DNA of 64,000 bases from Paraconexibacter antarcticus (GTDB lineage: Bacteria > Actinomycetota > Thermoleophilia > Solirubrobacterales > Solirubrobacteraceae), in assembly GCF_024220175.1 (NCBI RefSeq), contig NZ_CP098502.1:3538514-3602513 (forward strand), read 5' to 3'. The position numbers and the translations under genes were made by a program. The notes beneath the pieces were generated by a model that saw only the letters and a program-made list of their open reading frames with translations, made no database searches and was not told where the DNA came from. The first letter of the stretch is position 1. Every line of letters begins with the position of its first letter. Of the stretch, positions 9,008 to 18,168 are shown in pieces.

Positions 9008-10081
9008 ATGAAGCTCATCATCCAGATCCCGTGTTTCAACGAGGAGGAGCAGCTGCCGGCGACGCTGGCGGACCTCCCCCGCGAGGTGGACGGCTTCGAC
9101 GTCGTCGAGTGGCTCATCATCGACGACGGCTCCGTGGACCGGACGATCGAGGTCGCGCGTGAGGGCGGCGTCGACCACATCGTCAAGCTCACGAACAACA
9201 AGGGGCTTGCCGCGGGGTTCCAGGCCGGGCTCGACGCCTGCCTGAAGCTCGGGGCCGACGTCATCGTCAACACCGACGCCGACAACCAGTACTCGGCGCT
9301 CGACATCCCGGCGCTGACGGTCCCGATCCTCGCCGGCAAGGCCGACATGGTCGTCGGCGACCGCGAGACGGACAACATCGAGCACTTCTCGCCGCTGAAG
9401 AAGCGGCTGCAGAAGCTCGGCTCCTGGGTCGTCCGGCAGGCGTCCGACACCGAGGTCCCGGACACGACGTCCGGCTTCCGCGCGTACAACCGCGAGGCCG
9501 CGATCCAGATGGCGGTCGTGTCGAAGTACACGTACACGCTCGAGACGATCATCCAGGCCGGCAAGCTCCTCGTCGCGACCGACCACGTCCCGATCCGGAC
9601 GAACCCGAAGACGCGCGAGTCCCGCCTCTTCCCGTCGATGGGCGCCTACGTGCGGCGCAACGCCGTCGCGATCTCGCGCATCTACGCGCAGTACGAGCCG
9701 CTGAAGGTCTTCTTCGCGCTCGCGCTCGCGCTCTTCGTCCTGGGGCTCGTCCCGTTCACGCGGTTCGTCGTCGCCTACGCGAACGGCGAGGGCAAGGGCC
9801 ACGTCCAGTCGCTCATCTTCGGCGCGGTGCTCTTCAACTCCGCCGTCGTGCTCTTCGCGATCGGCATCCTCGGGGACCTGCTCGCGAGCCAGCGGATCAT
9901 GTCCCAGCGCATCTTCGAGCGCGTGCGCCGGATCGAGCTCGAGCTCAACGTCCCGCCGTCCCACTACGAGCCGGGCGCCCGCCCCACCGGCCAGGAGCCG
10001 ACGACCGGCGCCCACGCCGGCCGGCATCCCGCCCCCGGCTCCCCTGCCGTTCCCGCCGACGAGAAGGAGGCCGCCGTATGA
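9008..10081 (+). CDS. GT2 glycosyltransferase, polyprenyl-phosphate sugar synthase type
   Basis: A 357-residue enzyme with a GT-A fold. The ATG at 9008 (MKLIIQIPCFNEEEQLPATL) starts exactly at the family's first beta strand. It has IIDDGSVDRT for nucleotide-sugar binding, the DXD-type metal motif NTDADNQYS, and DTTSGFRAYNREA. Two C-terminal membrane spans (residues about 240-300) resemble DPM1/ArnC-like enzymes that load a sugar onto polyprenyl phosphate. It could therefore make the donor used by the two GT-C proteins encoded divergently. It overlaps the methyltransferase start by four bases (ATGA). Confidence 0.88.
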   Translation: MKLIIQIPCFNEEEQLPATLADLPREVDGFDVVEWLIIDDGSVDRTIEVAREGGVDHIVKLTNNKGLAAGFQAGLDACLKLGADVIVNTDADNQYSALDIPALTVPILAGKADMVVGDRETDNIEHFSPLKKRLQKLGSWVVRQASDTEVPDTTSGFRAYNREAAIQMAVVSKYTYTLETIIQAGKLLVATDHVPIRTNPKTRESRLFPSMGAYVRRNAVAISRIYAQYEPLKVFFALALALFVLGLVPFTRFVVAYANGEGKGHVQSLIFGAVLFNSAVVLFAIGILGDLLASQRIMSQRIFERVRRIELELNVPPSHYEPGARPTGQEPTTGAHAGRHPAPGSPAVPADEKEAAV

Positions 10082-10716
10082 GCCCTGATGTGACAGTCGA
10101 CGAGACCGGTGTCGTCACCGGCAACACGTACGACAAGTACGGATCGAACAACCCCGTCGTCAAGAAGCTCATGGCGAACTTCGAGGGGACCCTCGCGGAG
10201 CTCTTCTCGCTGGCCGCCCCGAAGTCGCTGCTCGACGTCGGCTGCGGCGAGGGCGTCCTCATCCACGAGTGGGCCCAGCAGATCGCCCCCGCGCGGGTCG
10301 TCGGGCTCGACCTCGAGGAGGCGTCGATCCAGGCCGGCTGGGCGCAGCGCCAGGCGCCGAACCTCGAGTACCGGATCATGGACGTCTCGCAGAAGGGGCT
10401 TCCCTTCGCCGACGGCGAGTTCGAGGTCGCGACGGCGATCGAGGTGCTCGAGCACGTGCCCGACCCGGCCGACACGGTCGCGGAGATGGCACGCGTCGCG
10501 TCCAAGTGGCTGCTCGTGTCGGTCCCCCGCGAGCCGCTGTGGCGCGGGCTGAACCTCGCCCGCGGGGCGTACCTGAAGGAGCTCGGCAACACCCCGGGCC
10601 ACATCAACCACTGGTCCAAGCGCTCCTTCGTCCAGCTGCTCTCGCAGCACGGCGAGGTCGTCCAGGCACGGTCGCCGTTCCCGTGGACGATGCTGCTCGT
10701 CCGCCTTGGCGGCTAG
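10078..10716 (+). CDS. Class I SAM-dependent methyltransferase
   Basis: A 212-residue protein with a Rossmann methyltransferase core: motif I LLDVGCGEGVLIHEWA (residues about 51-66), acidic loop VVGLDLEEASIQ, and IEVLEHVPDP, typical of ubiE-like and glycan methyltransferases. The start is fixed by the ATGA overlap with the GT2 gene. Its place between a sugar-lipid synthase and a flippase suggests it methylates a glycan or its lipid carrier, but the substrate cannot be read from the sequence. Confidence 0.85.
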   Translation: MSPDVTVDETGVVTGNTYDKYGSNNPVVKKLMANFEGTLAELFSLAAPKSLLDVGCGEGVLIHEWAQQIAPARVVGLDLEEASIQAGWAQRQAPNLEYRIMDVSQKGLPFADGEFEVATAIEVLEHVPDPADTVAEMARVASKWLLVSVPREPLWRGLNLARGAYLKELGNTPGHINHWSKRSFVQLLSQHGEVVQARSPFPWTMLLVRLGG

Positions 10717-12061
10717 CGACGTCACGAGCCCCGTCGACCCCGTCGACGGGGACCCGGCGGGCGAGCAGAAGTCGTTCGCGAGCGGGGCGCGGATCCTCTC
10801 GATCGGGATCGCGTCCACCGGGCTGTTCACGTTCGCGTACTTCTCGGTCGCGAGCCACGTCCTCAGCGACAACGCCCTCGGTGGCGTCAACCTCCTGTGG
10901 ACGATCCTCTTCATCACCATCTCGGTGATCTACCGGCCGGTCGAGCAGCTGCTGTCGCGCTCGATCGCGACGCGGCGCGCGCAGGGTCACGAGGCCGGGC
11001 ACCCGCTGCGCGACGCCGCGCGGATCCAGGCGGCGTTCGCCGCGACGTTCGTCGTCGTCGCGTTCCTCTTCAAGGGGACGCTCATCGACGCGTTCGACGG
11101 TCGCGACGCGCTCTTCTGGGTCCTCGTCGTCGCGGCGCTCGCCTACGCGGCGTCGTACTTCGCCCGCGGGTACTTCGCCGGGCACCAGTGGTTCGCGCTG
11201 TACGGCGGGCTCGTGTTCTTCGAGGCGGTCGCGCGCTTCTGCTTCCCGGTCGCCGTCGCGGTCGGGATCGCGAGCGGGCAGACGGCGGTCGCGCTCGGGA
11301 TCGCCGCGGCGCCGCTCGCGTCGCTGCTCGTCATCCCGATCGCGATCCGCCGCTACGGGACGGGCGCCCCCGACGGGACCCCGGGCACGCCGGTCGACCG
11401 CGCGGCCGGCGCGGCGCGCGAGGGCGCGACGTTCGCCGGCGCGGTCGCGGTCGTCCAGCTCGCCGAGCAGACGCTGCTGAACGCCGGGCCGCTGTTCGCA
11501 CCCAAGGGGGCGATGTTCGCGGTCGTCTTCGGCGCCTTCCTCATCACCCGCTCGCCGCTGCAGCTCTTCCAGTCGATCCAGACCTCGCTCCTCCCCCACC
11601 TCGCGGGCCTCGAGGCGACCGAGGGCACGGCCGCCTTCGACAAGGCGATCCGGACGACGATCCTCGCGATCGCCGCGTTCGCGGGCGCGGTCGCGCTCGG
11701 CCTGCTCGCGATCGGGCCGTTCGCGATGGACATCCTCTACCCGACGGACGGCACCTACGGGCGCGTCGGCCTCGCCGTGATCGGCGTCGCGATGGGCCTG
11801 CACCTCTCCGCCGGCACGCTGAACCAGGCCGCCCTCGCGCGGGGCCAGGCGGCCCACGCCGCGATCGCCTGGGGCGCGTCCGCCGTCGTGTTCGTCGCCT
11901 GGATGGCCGCGGGCGTCGTGGACGATGCCCTCGTCCGCGCCGAGGTCGGCTACGCGGCTGCCACCGGCCTGCTCTGCGTCGCCCTCCTCGCGATCTACCG
12001 CGCCGGCACCCCGGCGGTCGCGCCCCCGCCCCTGCCGGACCCACCGCCCGCGCTGGGCTGA
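10706..12061 (+). CDS. MOP-superfamily flippase (Wzx/oligosaccharide exporter-like)
   Basis: A 451-residue, highly hydrophobic protein with about 12 membrane spans, no nucleotide-binding motif, and a pattern (YRPVEQLLSRSIATRRAQG; SPLQLFQSIQTSLLPHLAGL) typical of polysaccharide flippases. It would move a lipid-linked glycan across the cytoplasmic membrane. The start is TTG at 10706, overlapping the methyltransferase end by 11 bp; no better in-frame start is seen. The genetic context (GT2, methyltransferase, GT-C enzymes) supports the role. The transported substrate is unknown. Confidence 0.8.
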   Translation: MAASDVTSPVDPVDGDPAGEQKSFASGARILSIGIASTGLFTFAYFSVASHVLSDNALGGVNLLWTILFITISVIYRPVEQLLSRSIATRRAQGHEAGHPLRDAARIQAAFAATFVVVAFLFKGTLIDAFDGRDALFWVLVVAALAYAASYFARGYFAGHQWFALYGGLVFFEAVARFCFPVAVAVGIASGQTAVALGIAAAPLASLLVIPIAIRRYGTGAPDGTPGTPVDRAAGAAREGATFAGAVAVVQLAEQTLLNAGPLFAPKGAMFAVVFGAFLITRSPLQLFQSIQTSLLPHLAGLEATEGTAAFDKAIRTTILAIAAFAGAVALGLLAIGPFAMDILYPTDGTYGRVGLAVIGVAMGLHLSAGTLNQAALARGQAAHAAIAWGASAVVFVAWMAAGVVDDALVRAEVGYAAATGLLCVALLAIYRAGTPAVAPPPLPDPPPALG

Positions 12062-12648
12062 TGCGCTGCTTCGGCGACGGCAACGAGCTCTACGAGCGCT
12101 ACCACGACGAGGAGTGGGGCCGGCCGGTCGTCGACGAGCGGGGACTGTACGAGCGGCTCTGCCTCGAGTCCTTCCAGTCGGGTCTGTCGTGGCTCGTCAT
12201 CCTGCGCAAGCGGCCGGGCTTCCGGGCCGCGTTCGCGGACTTCGACCCCGAGATCGTGGCGCGGTACGACGAGCGGGACGTCGAGCGCCTGCTGCAGGAC
12301 GCGGGCATCGTGCGCAACCGGGCGAAGATCGAGGCGACGATCGCGAACGCCCGGGCGACGCTCGAGCTGCGGGACGGGCCACGGTCGCTGCCGGAGCTCG
12401 TATGGGCCTTCCGCCCGGACCGGCCGGACGACCACCCGGCGCCCGGCGTCCTCGGGGACATGCCGGCGAAGGTCCCCGAGTCCGCCGTGCTCGCCAAGGA
12501 GCTGAAGCGGCACGGCTTCCGCTTCCTCGGGCCGACGACGCTCTACGCGGGCATGCAGGCGTGCGGGCTCGTGAACGACCACCTCGCGGGCTGCCCGTCG
12601 CGGGCGGCCGCCGCGGCCGCGCAGGCGGCGGCGGTGCGGCCGGGCTGA
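12061..12648 (+). CDS. tag: DNA-3-methyladenine glycosylase I
   Basis: A 195-residue base-excision repair enzyme removing 3-methyladenine. It begins MRCFGDGNELYERYHDEEWG. The Cys and His of this segment, plus VNDHLAGC near residues 174-181, form the structural zinc site of Tag. ESFQSGLSWLVILRKRPGFR is the family core. It starts at the ATG that overlaps the flippase stop by one base (TGATG), so it is likely cotranscribed with the glycan genes, although a functional link is not obvious. Confidence 0.95.
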   Translation: MRCFGDGNELYERYHDEEWGRPVVDERGLYERLCLESFQSGLSWLVILRKRPGFRAAFADFDPEIVARYDERDVERLLQDAGIVRNRAKIEATIANARATLELRDGPRSLPELVWAFRPDRPDDHPAPGVLGDMPAKVPESAVLAKELKRHGFRFLGPTTLYAGMQACGLVNDHLAGCPSRAAAAAAQAAAVRPG

Positions 12649-12664
12649 GCGCCCGGCGCGGCCG

Positions 12665-13435
12665 TCAGCCGACGCGCTCGGGGGCGGTGTAGACGTTCAC
12701 GCCGCCGCCGCGGGCGAAGCCGCACAGCGTGAGGCCGCGGTCGGCCGCGAGGCTGATCGCGAGCGACGTCGGGGCCCCGACCGCGACGAGGATGGGCGCG
12801 CCCGCGACCGCCGCCTTCTGGACGAGCTCGAAGGAGACGCGGCCGGAGACGCAGAGGATGAGCCCGTGGAGCGGCAGCGCCCCGGCGAGCAGGCGCGCGC
12901 CGATGACCTTGTCCATGGCGTTGTGCCGCCCGACGTCCTCCCGTGCGAGCAGCAGCGTCCCGTCGGCGCTGAACAGGCCGGTCGCGTGGAGGCCGCCGGT
13001 CGAGTCGAAGGCCGGCTGCGCGGCCCGGAGACGGTCGGGGAGCGACGCGAGCACCGCACGGGGGACGACGGGGCCCTCCGCCGCCTGCGGGGCACTCACC
13101 GCGACCTCCTCGAGCGCGCCCTTCCCGCACACCCCGCACGAGGACGTCGTGTAGAAGCGGCGGCTCGACGGCCGGCCGCGCAGGTCGGCGTCGACGACGA
13201 CGATGTTGTTCGCGAGGTCGGGCGCGGGCCCGGCACCGCGGACGTCCCCCGGCCCGACGAGCCCCTCGCCGTGGAGGAAGCCGACCGCGAGCTCCTCGTC
13301 GTCGCCCGGCGTGCGCATCGTGATCGCGATCGCCTCCTCCCCCACGCGGATCTCGAGCGGCTCCTCGATCGCGACGCGGTCGTCGACGCCGTCGTGCGAG
13401 GCGGGGACGTGCAGGTGCGCGGCGTCGGCGGGCAC
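12665..13435 (-). CDS. fdhD: Formate dehydrogenase accessory sulfurtransferase FdhD
   Basis: FdhD moves sulfur from a cysteine desulfurase to the molybdenum cofactor of formate dehydrogenases. The catalytic CxxC is in TTSSCGVCGKG (residues about 101-111), followed by REDVGRHNAMDKVIG and VSGRVSFELVQKA. The C-terminal GFARGGGVNVYT is typical. I chose the GTG at 13435: the frame remains open further upstream, but that part lies inside the neighbouring gene and does not resemble FdhD. The enzyme it serves is not in the window. Confidence 0.92.
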   Translation of the reverse strand: MPADAAHLHVPASHDGVDDRVAIEEPLEIRVGEEAIAITMRTPGDDEELAVGFLHGEGLVGPGDVRGAGPAPDLANNIVVVDADLRGRPSSRRFYTTSSCGVCGKGALEEVAVSAPQAAEGPVVPRAVLASLPDRLRAAQPAFDSTGGLHATGLFSADGTLLLAREDVGRHNAMDKVIGARLLAGALPLHGLILCVSGRVSFELVQKAAVAGAPILVAVGAPTSLAISLAADRGLTLCGFARGGGVNVYTAPERVG

Positions 13436-13454
13436 GGTGGCGGCGGACCGGGCC

Positions 13455-13970
13455 TCAGGCGGACGGGCCGCCGGCCGCGAACAACGGCTCCTGCGTCCCG
13501 ACGACGTCGACATCGAGCGCGCCGGCGATCTCGCGGGCGAGCCGCTCACGCGAGCGGGCCTCGACCCCGGCGATGAGCGCCGCGGCCCACTCCTCGTCGC
13601 TGACGACGCGACGGGCGAGCCCGAGCTCCTTCAGGACGAGGGCCGCGTCCACGTACGGCGCGAGCGCCTCCGCCCGGCGGCGGGCGGCGAGGTGCTGGGC
13701 CCCCGCGAGCGGCGTGCGGCCGGCGGTGCGGGCGAGGTGCAGCAGGTCCTCGGTGACGTGCGGGACGGCGCGGCGGGCGCACTTCTCCCACGGCGCCTCG
13801 GCCCCGCTGTCGAGCACGACCTGGCGCAGCGTCCGCCAGCCCGCGTGGCGCGCCTCGCAGCGCGCGACGAGGAAGAAGGCGAGCTCGCGGGCCACGAGGT
13901 CGGAGTCCGGCTCGTCCCCGCGGGTGTGGAGATGGCGGAGCGCGTCGCCGACCAGACGCCCGTCCCCCAC
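13455..13970 (-). CDS. Helical protein of unknown function next to fdhD
   Basis: About 171 residues, predicted almost entirely alpha-helical (DLVARELAFFLVARCEARHAG; LLHLARTAGRTPLAGAQHLA), with no membrane span and no motif I recognise. The GTG at 13970 is the only conventional start. The frame stays open for 24 further codons to a stop at 14043-14045 and reads sensibly there (EAIEFVPETRQTPARTARQL) but offers no ATG, GTG or TTG, so the true start may be non-canonical. It lies 19 bp upstream of fdhD on the same strand and may be cotranscribed with it. Confidence 0.6.
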   Translation of the reverse strand: MGDGRLVGDALRHLHTRGDEPDSDLVARELAFFLVARCEARHAGWRTLRQVVLDSGAEAPWEKCARRAVPHVTEDLLHLARTAGRTPLAGAQHLAARRRAEALAPYVDAALVLKELGLARRVVSDEEWAAALIAGVEARSRERLAREIAGALDVDVVGTQEPLFAAGGPSA

Positions 13971-14093
13971 CGCCCGGGCCAGTTGACGCGCGGTCCGTGC
14001 CGGCGTCTGACGTGTCTCGGGAACGAACTCGATGGCCTCAGTCTAGCCGGAAAGCCCGGCAATTCCGGGCGGACGCACCCGAGCGCGCGGACA

Positions 14094-16655
14094 TCACTCG
14101 TACGCGAGGGCCTGGAGGACGTCGAGCTTCGCGGCGCGACGGGCGGGCAGGATCGCCGCGAGCACCCCCGCGAGGCCCGACGCGATGACGACGGCGACGA
14201 GCGTCCCGACGGGGAACGCGAGCGTGAAGTCGTTGATCGCCCGGGTCACGAGGATCGACAGCACGACGCCGATGACGACCCCGAGGATGCCGCCGATGAG
14301 CGCGGTGATGACGGCCTCCAGACGGATCATGCGCTTGACCTGGCGGCGCGAGGTCCCGATCGCCCGGAGCATCCCGAGCTCGCGCGTGCGCTCGGTGATC
14401 GAGAGCACGAGCGTGTTGACGATCCCGAACAGCGCGACGATGACCGTCAGGGCGAGCAGGGCGTAGATGAGCCCGAGCAGCTGGTTGATCTGGTCGCGCT
14501 GGCCCTGCTTGAACTGGGCGGCGGTCTGCGCCTTCACCTGCGGGTAGTCGGCCGTCAGGAGCGCGTCGATCTCGTGCTTGATCCCCTTGTCCTCGCGACC
14601 GCCGCGCAGGCCGACGAACGACACCTGGTCCTTCACGACGCCGAAGCGGTCGGCCAGGACGGCGTTCGGGACGACGAGCGACCCGACGAGCTTGCCCTTG
14701 TCCTTGTAGATGCCGTCGACGGTCAGCCGCAGCGGGCCCGAGCGCGGGGTCGCGAGCACGACCGGCGAGCCGAGCTTCAGGTGGTGGTCCTTCGCGTAGC
14801 CGGTCTCCACGAGGACGCCGGACGCGGGGAGCCGCCGGATCGCGCTCTGCGCGTCGGGCACCCCCTGGCGGACCTCGAGCTTGTAGACCGACTCGAACGT
14901 CGCGGGGTCCACGCCGGTGACGCTCTGCTTGCCCTTGATCCCCGTGACGCGGGTGGTGGCGGAGCGGACCCGGCTCACCGTCGTGACGCCGTCGACGCGG
15001 GCGACGGCGTTGCCCGCCTCGGGCGTGAACGCGCCGAAGCCGGCCTGGTTCTGGAGGATGATCTGGCCCCTCAGGCCGTTGTCGACCGCGTCGGCGATCG
15101 TCTTGTTCGCGCCCGCGGCGAAGATCGCGGCGAAGCAGACGAGCGCGACGCCGACCATGAGCGCGGCCGCCGTCGTCGCGGTGCGGCCCGGCTGCCGGAC
15201 CGAGTTCTCGCGGGCCAGCCGGCCCGTGAGGCCGAAGAGCCGCTCGATGGGCGCCCCGACGACCGAGGCGATCGGGGCGACGAGCTTCGGGCTGAGCAGC
15301 GCGACGCCGACGAACAGCGCGGCGGCGCCCCCGCCGGTGAGGCTCAGCGCCGACGTCGTCCCCGAGACGACGAACAGACCGAGGACCATGAGCGCGACCC
15401 CCGCCGCGGAGAGGACGAGCGCCGCGGGGAAGGCGAGCCGCGAGGAGCGGGTCTCCGGCATCGCCACGCCCTCGCGCAGCGCGGCGACCGGCGGGACGCG
15501 GGTCGCGCGGATGGCCGGGACGAGCGAGGCGACGACGGTCACGAGCACCCCGACGACGAGCGACACGATGATCGTGCGCTGCTCGACGACGGTGCCGCTG
15601 GACGGCAGATCGATCCCGAAGCTCTTGAACAGCGCCCGCAGGCCGGACGCGACGAGGATGCCGGCCCCGAGACCGACGGCGGAGCCGATGACGCCGATCG
15701 TCAGGCCCTCCGCGAGGACGGAGCGCAGCACCTGCCGCCGGCTCGCGCCGAGCGTGCGCAGCAGCGCGAACTCCCGCGCCCGCTGGGCGACGGTGATCGA
15801 GAACGTGTTGAAGATGATGAAGGCGCCGACGAACAGCGAGATGCCGCCGAACGCGAGCAGCGCGGTGCTGAGGAACGAGAGCCCGCTCTCGATGTCGTCG
15901 GACTGGCTCTTGGCCTGCTGGCGGCCGGTGCGGACGACCGCCGCCTTCGGCGTGACCGCGCGGACGCGGGCGCGGAGCGCGGCGGCGCTGACGCCGGGGT
16001 CCGCCTCGACGTCGATCGCGTCGAAGCGACCGGCCTTGTCGGTCACGCGCTGGGCCTCGGGCAGCGTCATCGTCGCGAACGCGGCGCCGCCGAGCGAGGG
16101 CACCCCCGCGATCGTCGTCAGCCCGACCAGGCGGTACCGCTTGCGGGCGGCGACGCCCTGTACCGACACGAGCGAGCCGAGCTTGAAGTGCTCGCGGTCG
16201 GCGGTGCCCTTGTCGAGCGAGACCTCGTCGGCGGTCTGCGGGAAGCGCCCCTTGGCGACCGTCAGCGACTCGAACGTCGGGCCGTTCAGCGAGGCGACGA
16301 ACATCGGCGCCCCCTGCGAGGAGACCGGCTTGCCGTCGCTGCCGAGGATCGTGCCGCTCTGGTCGTTGATCGACCCTTCGGCCGAGTGGACGCCGGGGAT
16401 CGCGAGGATCCGCCGCAGCAGGCTCGCGTCGAGCGGGATCGGCGTGTCGCCGTCCTGCGTGAGGTCGTCGTTCGGCGTGACGACGACGTCGATCTTCGAG
16501 AGCGAAACCGCGAAGATCCGGTCGAAGGACCGGTTGATCGTGTCCGTGAACACGTACGTCCCGGCGATGAGCATGACGCCGAGCGCCACCGCGAGCGCGG
16601 TGAGCGCCAGACGGGTCTTGCGGGCCAGGAGCCCGCGGAGGGCGACCTTGCGCAT
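14094..16655 (-). CDS. ABC transporter permease, MacB/FtsX-like (double FtsX domain)
   Basis: An 853-residue protein with the topology of large duplicated FtsX-type permeases. There is an N-terminal span (residues about 17-38), a large extracytoplasmic domain, a block of three spans near residues 260-400, two central spans, a second extracytoplasmic domain, and a final block of three spans near 715-840. Sequences before the membrane blocks (RAREFALLRTLGASRRQVLR and TRELGMLRAIGTSRRQVKRM) are the repeated coupling helices that contact the ATPase. It pairs with the ATPase gene, which ends 4 bp upstream. It is likely a mechanotransmission or lipoprotein/peptide export system; the substrate is unknown. 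Confidence 0.9.
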   Translation of the reverse strand: MRKVALRGLLARKTRLALTALAVALGVMLIAGTYVFTDTINRSFDRIFAVSLSKIDVVVTPNDDLTQDGDTPIPLDASLLRRILAIPGVHSAEGSINDQSGTILGSDGKPVSSQGAPMFVASLNGPTFESLTVAKGRFPQTADEVSLDKGTADREHFKLGSLVSVQGVAARKRYRLVGLTTIAGVPSLGGAAFATMTLPEAQRVTDKAGRFDAIDVEADPGVSAAALRARVRAVTPKAAVVRTGRQQAKSQSDDIESGLSFLSTALLAFGGISLFVGAFIIFNTFSITVAQRAREFALLRTLGASRRQVLRSVLAEGLTIGVIGSAVGLGAGILVASGLRALFKSFGIDLPSSGTVVEQRTIIVSLVVGVLVTVVASLVPAIRATRVPPVAALREGVAMPETRSSRLAFPAALVLSAAGVALMVLGLFVVSGTTSALSLTGGGAAALFVGVALLSPKLVAPIASVVGAPIERLFGLTGRLARENSVRQPGRTATTAAALMVGVALVCFAAIFAAGANKTIADAVDNGLRGQIILQNQAGFGAFTPEAGNAVARVDGVTTVSRVRSATTRVTGIKGKQSVTGVDPATFESVYKLEVRQGVPDAQSAIRRLPASGVLVETGYAKDHHLKLGSPVVLATPRSGPLRLTVDGIYKDKGKLVGSLVVPNAVLADRFGVVKDQVSFVGLRGGREDKGIKHEIDALLTADYPQVKAQTAAQFKQGQRDQINQLLGLIYALLALTVIVALFGIVNTLVLSITERTRELGMLRAIGTSRRQVKRMIRLEAVITALIGGILGVVIGVVLSILVTRAINDFTLAFPVGTLVAVVIASGLAGVLAAILPARRAAKLDVLQALAYE

Positions 16656-16659
16656 GGGC

Positions 16660-17361
16660 CTAAGCCCCGGCCGCGTCCGCGCTCACGGTCCCCGCCGAAT
16701 CCTCGGCGAGCAGGCCGTCCCGGAGGACGAGCAGGCGGTCGGCGACCTCCGCGGACTCGGCGTCGTGGGTGACCATGACGACGGTCTGGCCGAACTCGTC
16801 GACCGCGTGGCGCAGGAGCTGCAGGACCTCGGCGGACGTCTTGGAGTCCAGGTTGCCGGTGGGCTCGTCGGCGAACACGACGGCGGGCCGCGAGGCGAGC
16901 GCCCGCGCGACCGCGACGCGCTGCTGCTGGCCGCCGGAGAGCTCGGCCGGCCGGTGACGCAGGCGGTCGCGCAGCCCGATGGTGTCGACGAGCCGGTCGA
17001 TCCACGCGCGGTCCGGCGTCCGGCCGGCGATCGACAGCGGCAGGAGGATGTTCTCCTCCGCCGTGAGTACCGGCAGGAGGTTGAAGGACTGGAAGATGAA
17101 GCCGAGCTTGTCGCGCCGCAGCTGCGTCAGGGCGCCGTCGTCGAGGCCGACGATCTCGGTCCCGTCGACGACGACCGAGCCCTCGGTCGGGCGGTCGAGG
17201 CCCGCGAGGATGTGCATGAGGGTCGACTTCCCGGAGCCCGACGGGCCCATGATCGCCGTGAACTGGCCGGGCGGGAAGGCGACGGTGACGCCGCGGAGCG
17301 CCTCGACGGCAGCCTCCCCGGTCCCGTAGCGGCGGGTGATGTCGGTCGCGGAGACGATCAT
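16660..17361 (-). CDS. ABC transporter ATP-binding protein, MacB/LolD type
   Basis: A 233-residue ATPase. It has Walker A GPSGSGKST, Q-loop FIFQSFNLLP, signature LSGGQQQRVAVARAL, Walker B VVFADEPTGNLDS and switch His in VTHD. The FADEPTGNLDS form is typical of the MacB/LolD/FtsE class that works with FtsX-type permeases, matching its neighbour. I use the ATG at 17361 (MIVSATDITRRYG); ten extra upstream codons are open but not conserved-looking. Confidence 0.95.
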   Translation of the reverse strand: MIVSATDITRRYGTGEAAVEALRGVTVAFPPGQFTAIMGPSGSGKSTLMHILAGLDRPTEGSVVVDGTEIVGLDDGALTQLRRDKLGFIFQSFNLLPVLTAEENILLPLSIAGRTPDRAWIDRLVDTIGLRDRLRHRPAELSGGQQQRVAVARALASRPAVVFADEPTGNLDSKTSAEVLQLLRHAVDEFGQTVVMVTHDAESAEVADRLLVLRDGLLAEDSAGTVSADAAGA

Positions 17362-17424
17362 GCGGCACAGCGTCGCACGCCGCCCCGCCATCGGGGATCG
17401 CCCCGAGGCGTCCCTACACCGTCC

Positions 17425-18078
17425 CTACCCCGCGGCGGCGGCCACGATCGCCCGGAACGCCTCGCCCGGGTCGTCGGTGCCGAAGACCGCAGAGCCCGCG
17501 ACGAGCCAGTCGGCGCCCGCCTCGACGCACGCCGCGGCGGTCTTGACCGACACGCCGCCGTCGACCATGAGCGGGACGTCGGGGCCGACGAGCGCGCGCA
17601 GGCGGCGGATCTTGTCCGGCGAGGTCGGGATGAACGGCTGCCCGCCCCACCCCGGGTTCACCGTCATGCAGAGCGCCTGGTCGACCGCGACCTCCTCGAA
17701 GACCGTCAGCGGCGTCGCCGGGCAGACGGCGAGGCCGGCACGGCAGCCGCCCTCGCGGACCGCGTCGAGCGCGTAGAGGACGTGCGGCGTCGCCTCGGCG
17801 TGGATCGTGATCCCGGTCGCGCCGGCGCTCGCAAAGTCGGCGACGTGCTTCTCGGGCCGCTCGATCATGAGGTGCACGTCGAGGTCGATGTCGGGGCCGA
17901 CGTGCTCGCGCAGGGCCGAGACGATGATCGGGCCGATCGTGATCGGCGGGACGAAGTGCCCGTCCATGACGTCGACGTGGATGATGTGCGCGCCGGCGGC
18001 GATGACCTCGTCGACGTGGGCGCCGAGCCGGGCGAAGTCGGCGGAGAGGATCGACGGGGCGACGTGACGGGCGGGCAT
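17425..18078 (-). CDS. rpe: Ribulose-phosphate 3-epimerase
   Basis: A 217-residue TIM-barrel enzyme interconverting ribulose-5-phosphate and xylulose-5-phosphate. Motifs are APSILSADFARLG, HVDVMDGHFVPPITIGP, DVHLMIERP, MTVNPGWGGQPFIP and the phosphate-binding VDGGVS / VAGSAVFG. Metal ligands and catalytic Asp residues are intact. It is the last gene of the priA-def-fmt-rsmB-(zinc ribbon)-rpe operon, and is separated from the zinc-ribbon gene by 90 bp. Confidence 0.97.
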   Translation of the reverse strand: MPARHVAPSILSADFARLGAHVDEVIAAGAHIIHVDVMDGHFVPPITIGPIIVSALREHVGPDIDLDVHLMIERPEKHVADFASAGATGITIHAEATPHVLYALDAVREGGCRAGLAVCPATPLTVFEEVAVDQALCMTVNPGWGGQPFIPTSPDKIRRLRALVGPDVPLMVDGGVSVKTAAACVEAGADWLVAGSAVFGTDDPGEAFRAIVAAAAG

Positions 18079-18168
18079 GCGGGACCTCGGGGCAGGCGGA
18101 CGGCAGGACGGCGGCGGGTCCGGAGCCTGCCAGAACCGGCGGCGGGACGCGGTCCCGGCGGCGGGCGG

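Noticed and set aside
13203..16772. An open frame of about 1189 codons on the plus strand
   Set aside because: It lies opposite fdhD and the ABC permease, is almost only Arg/Asp/Gly/Glu, and has no hydrophobic core or motif. It is an antisense artefact of high GC.
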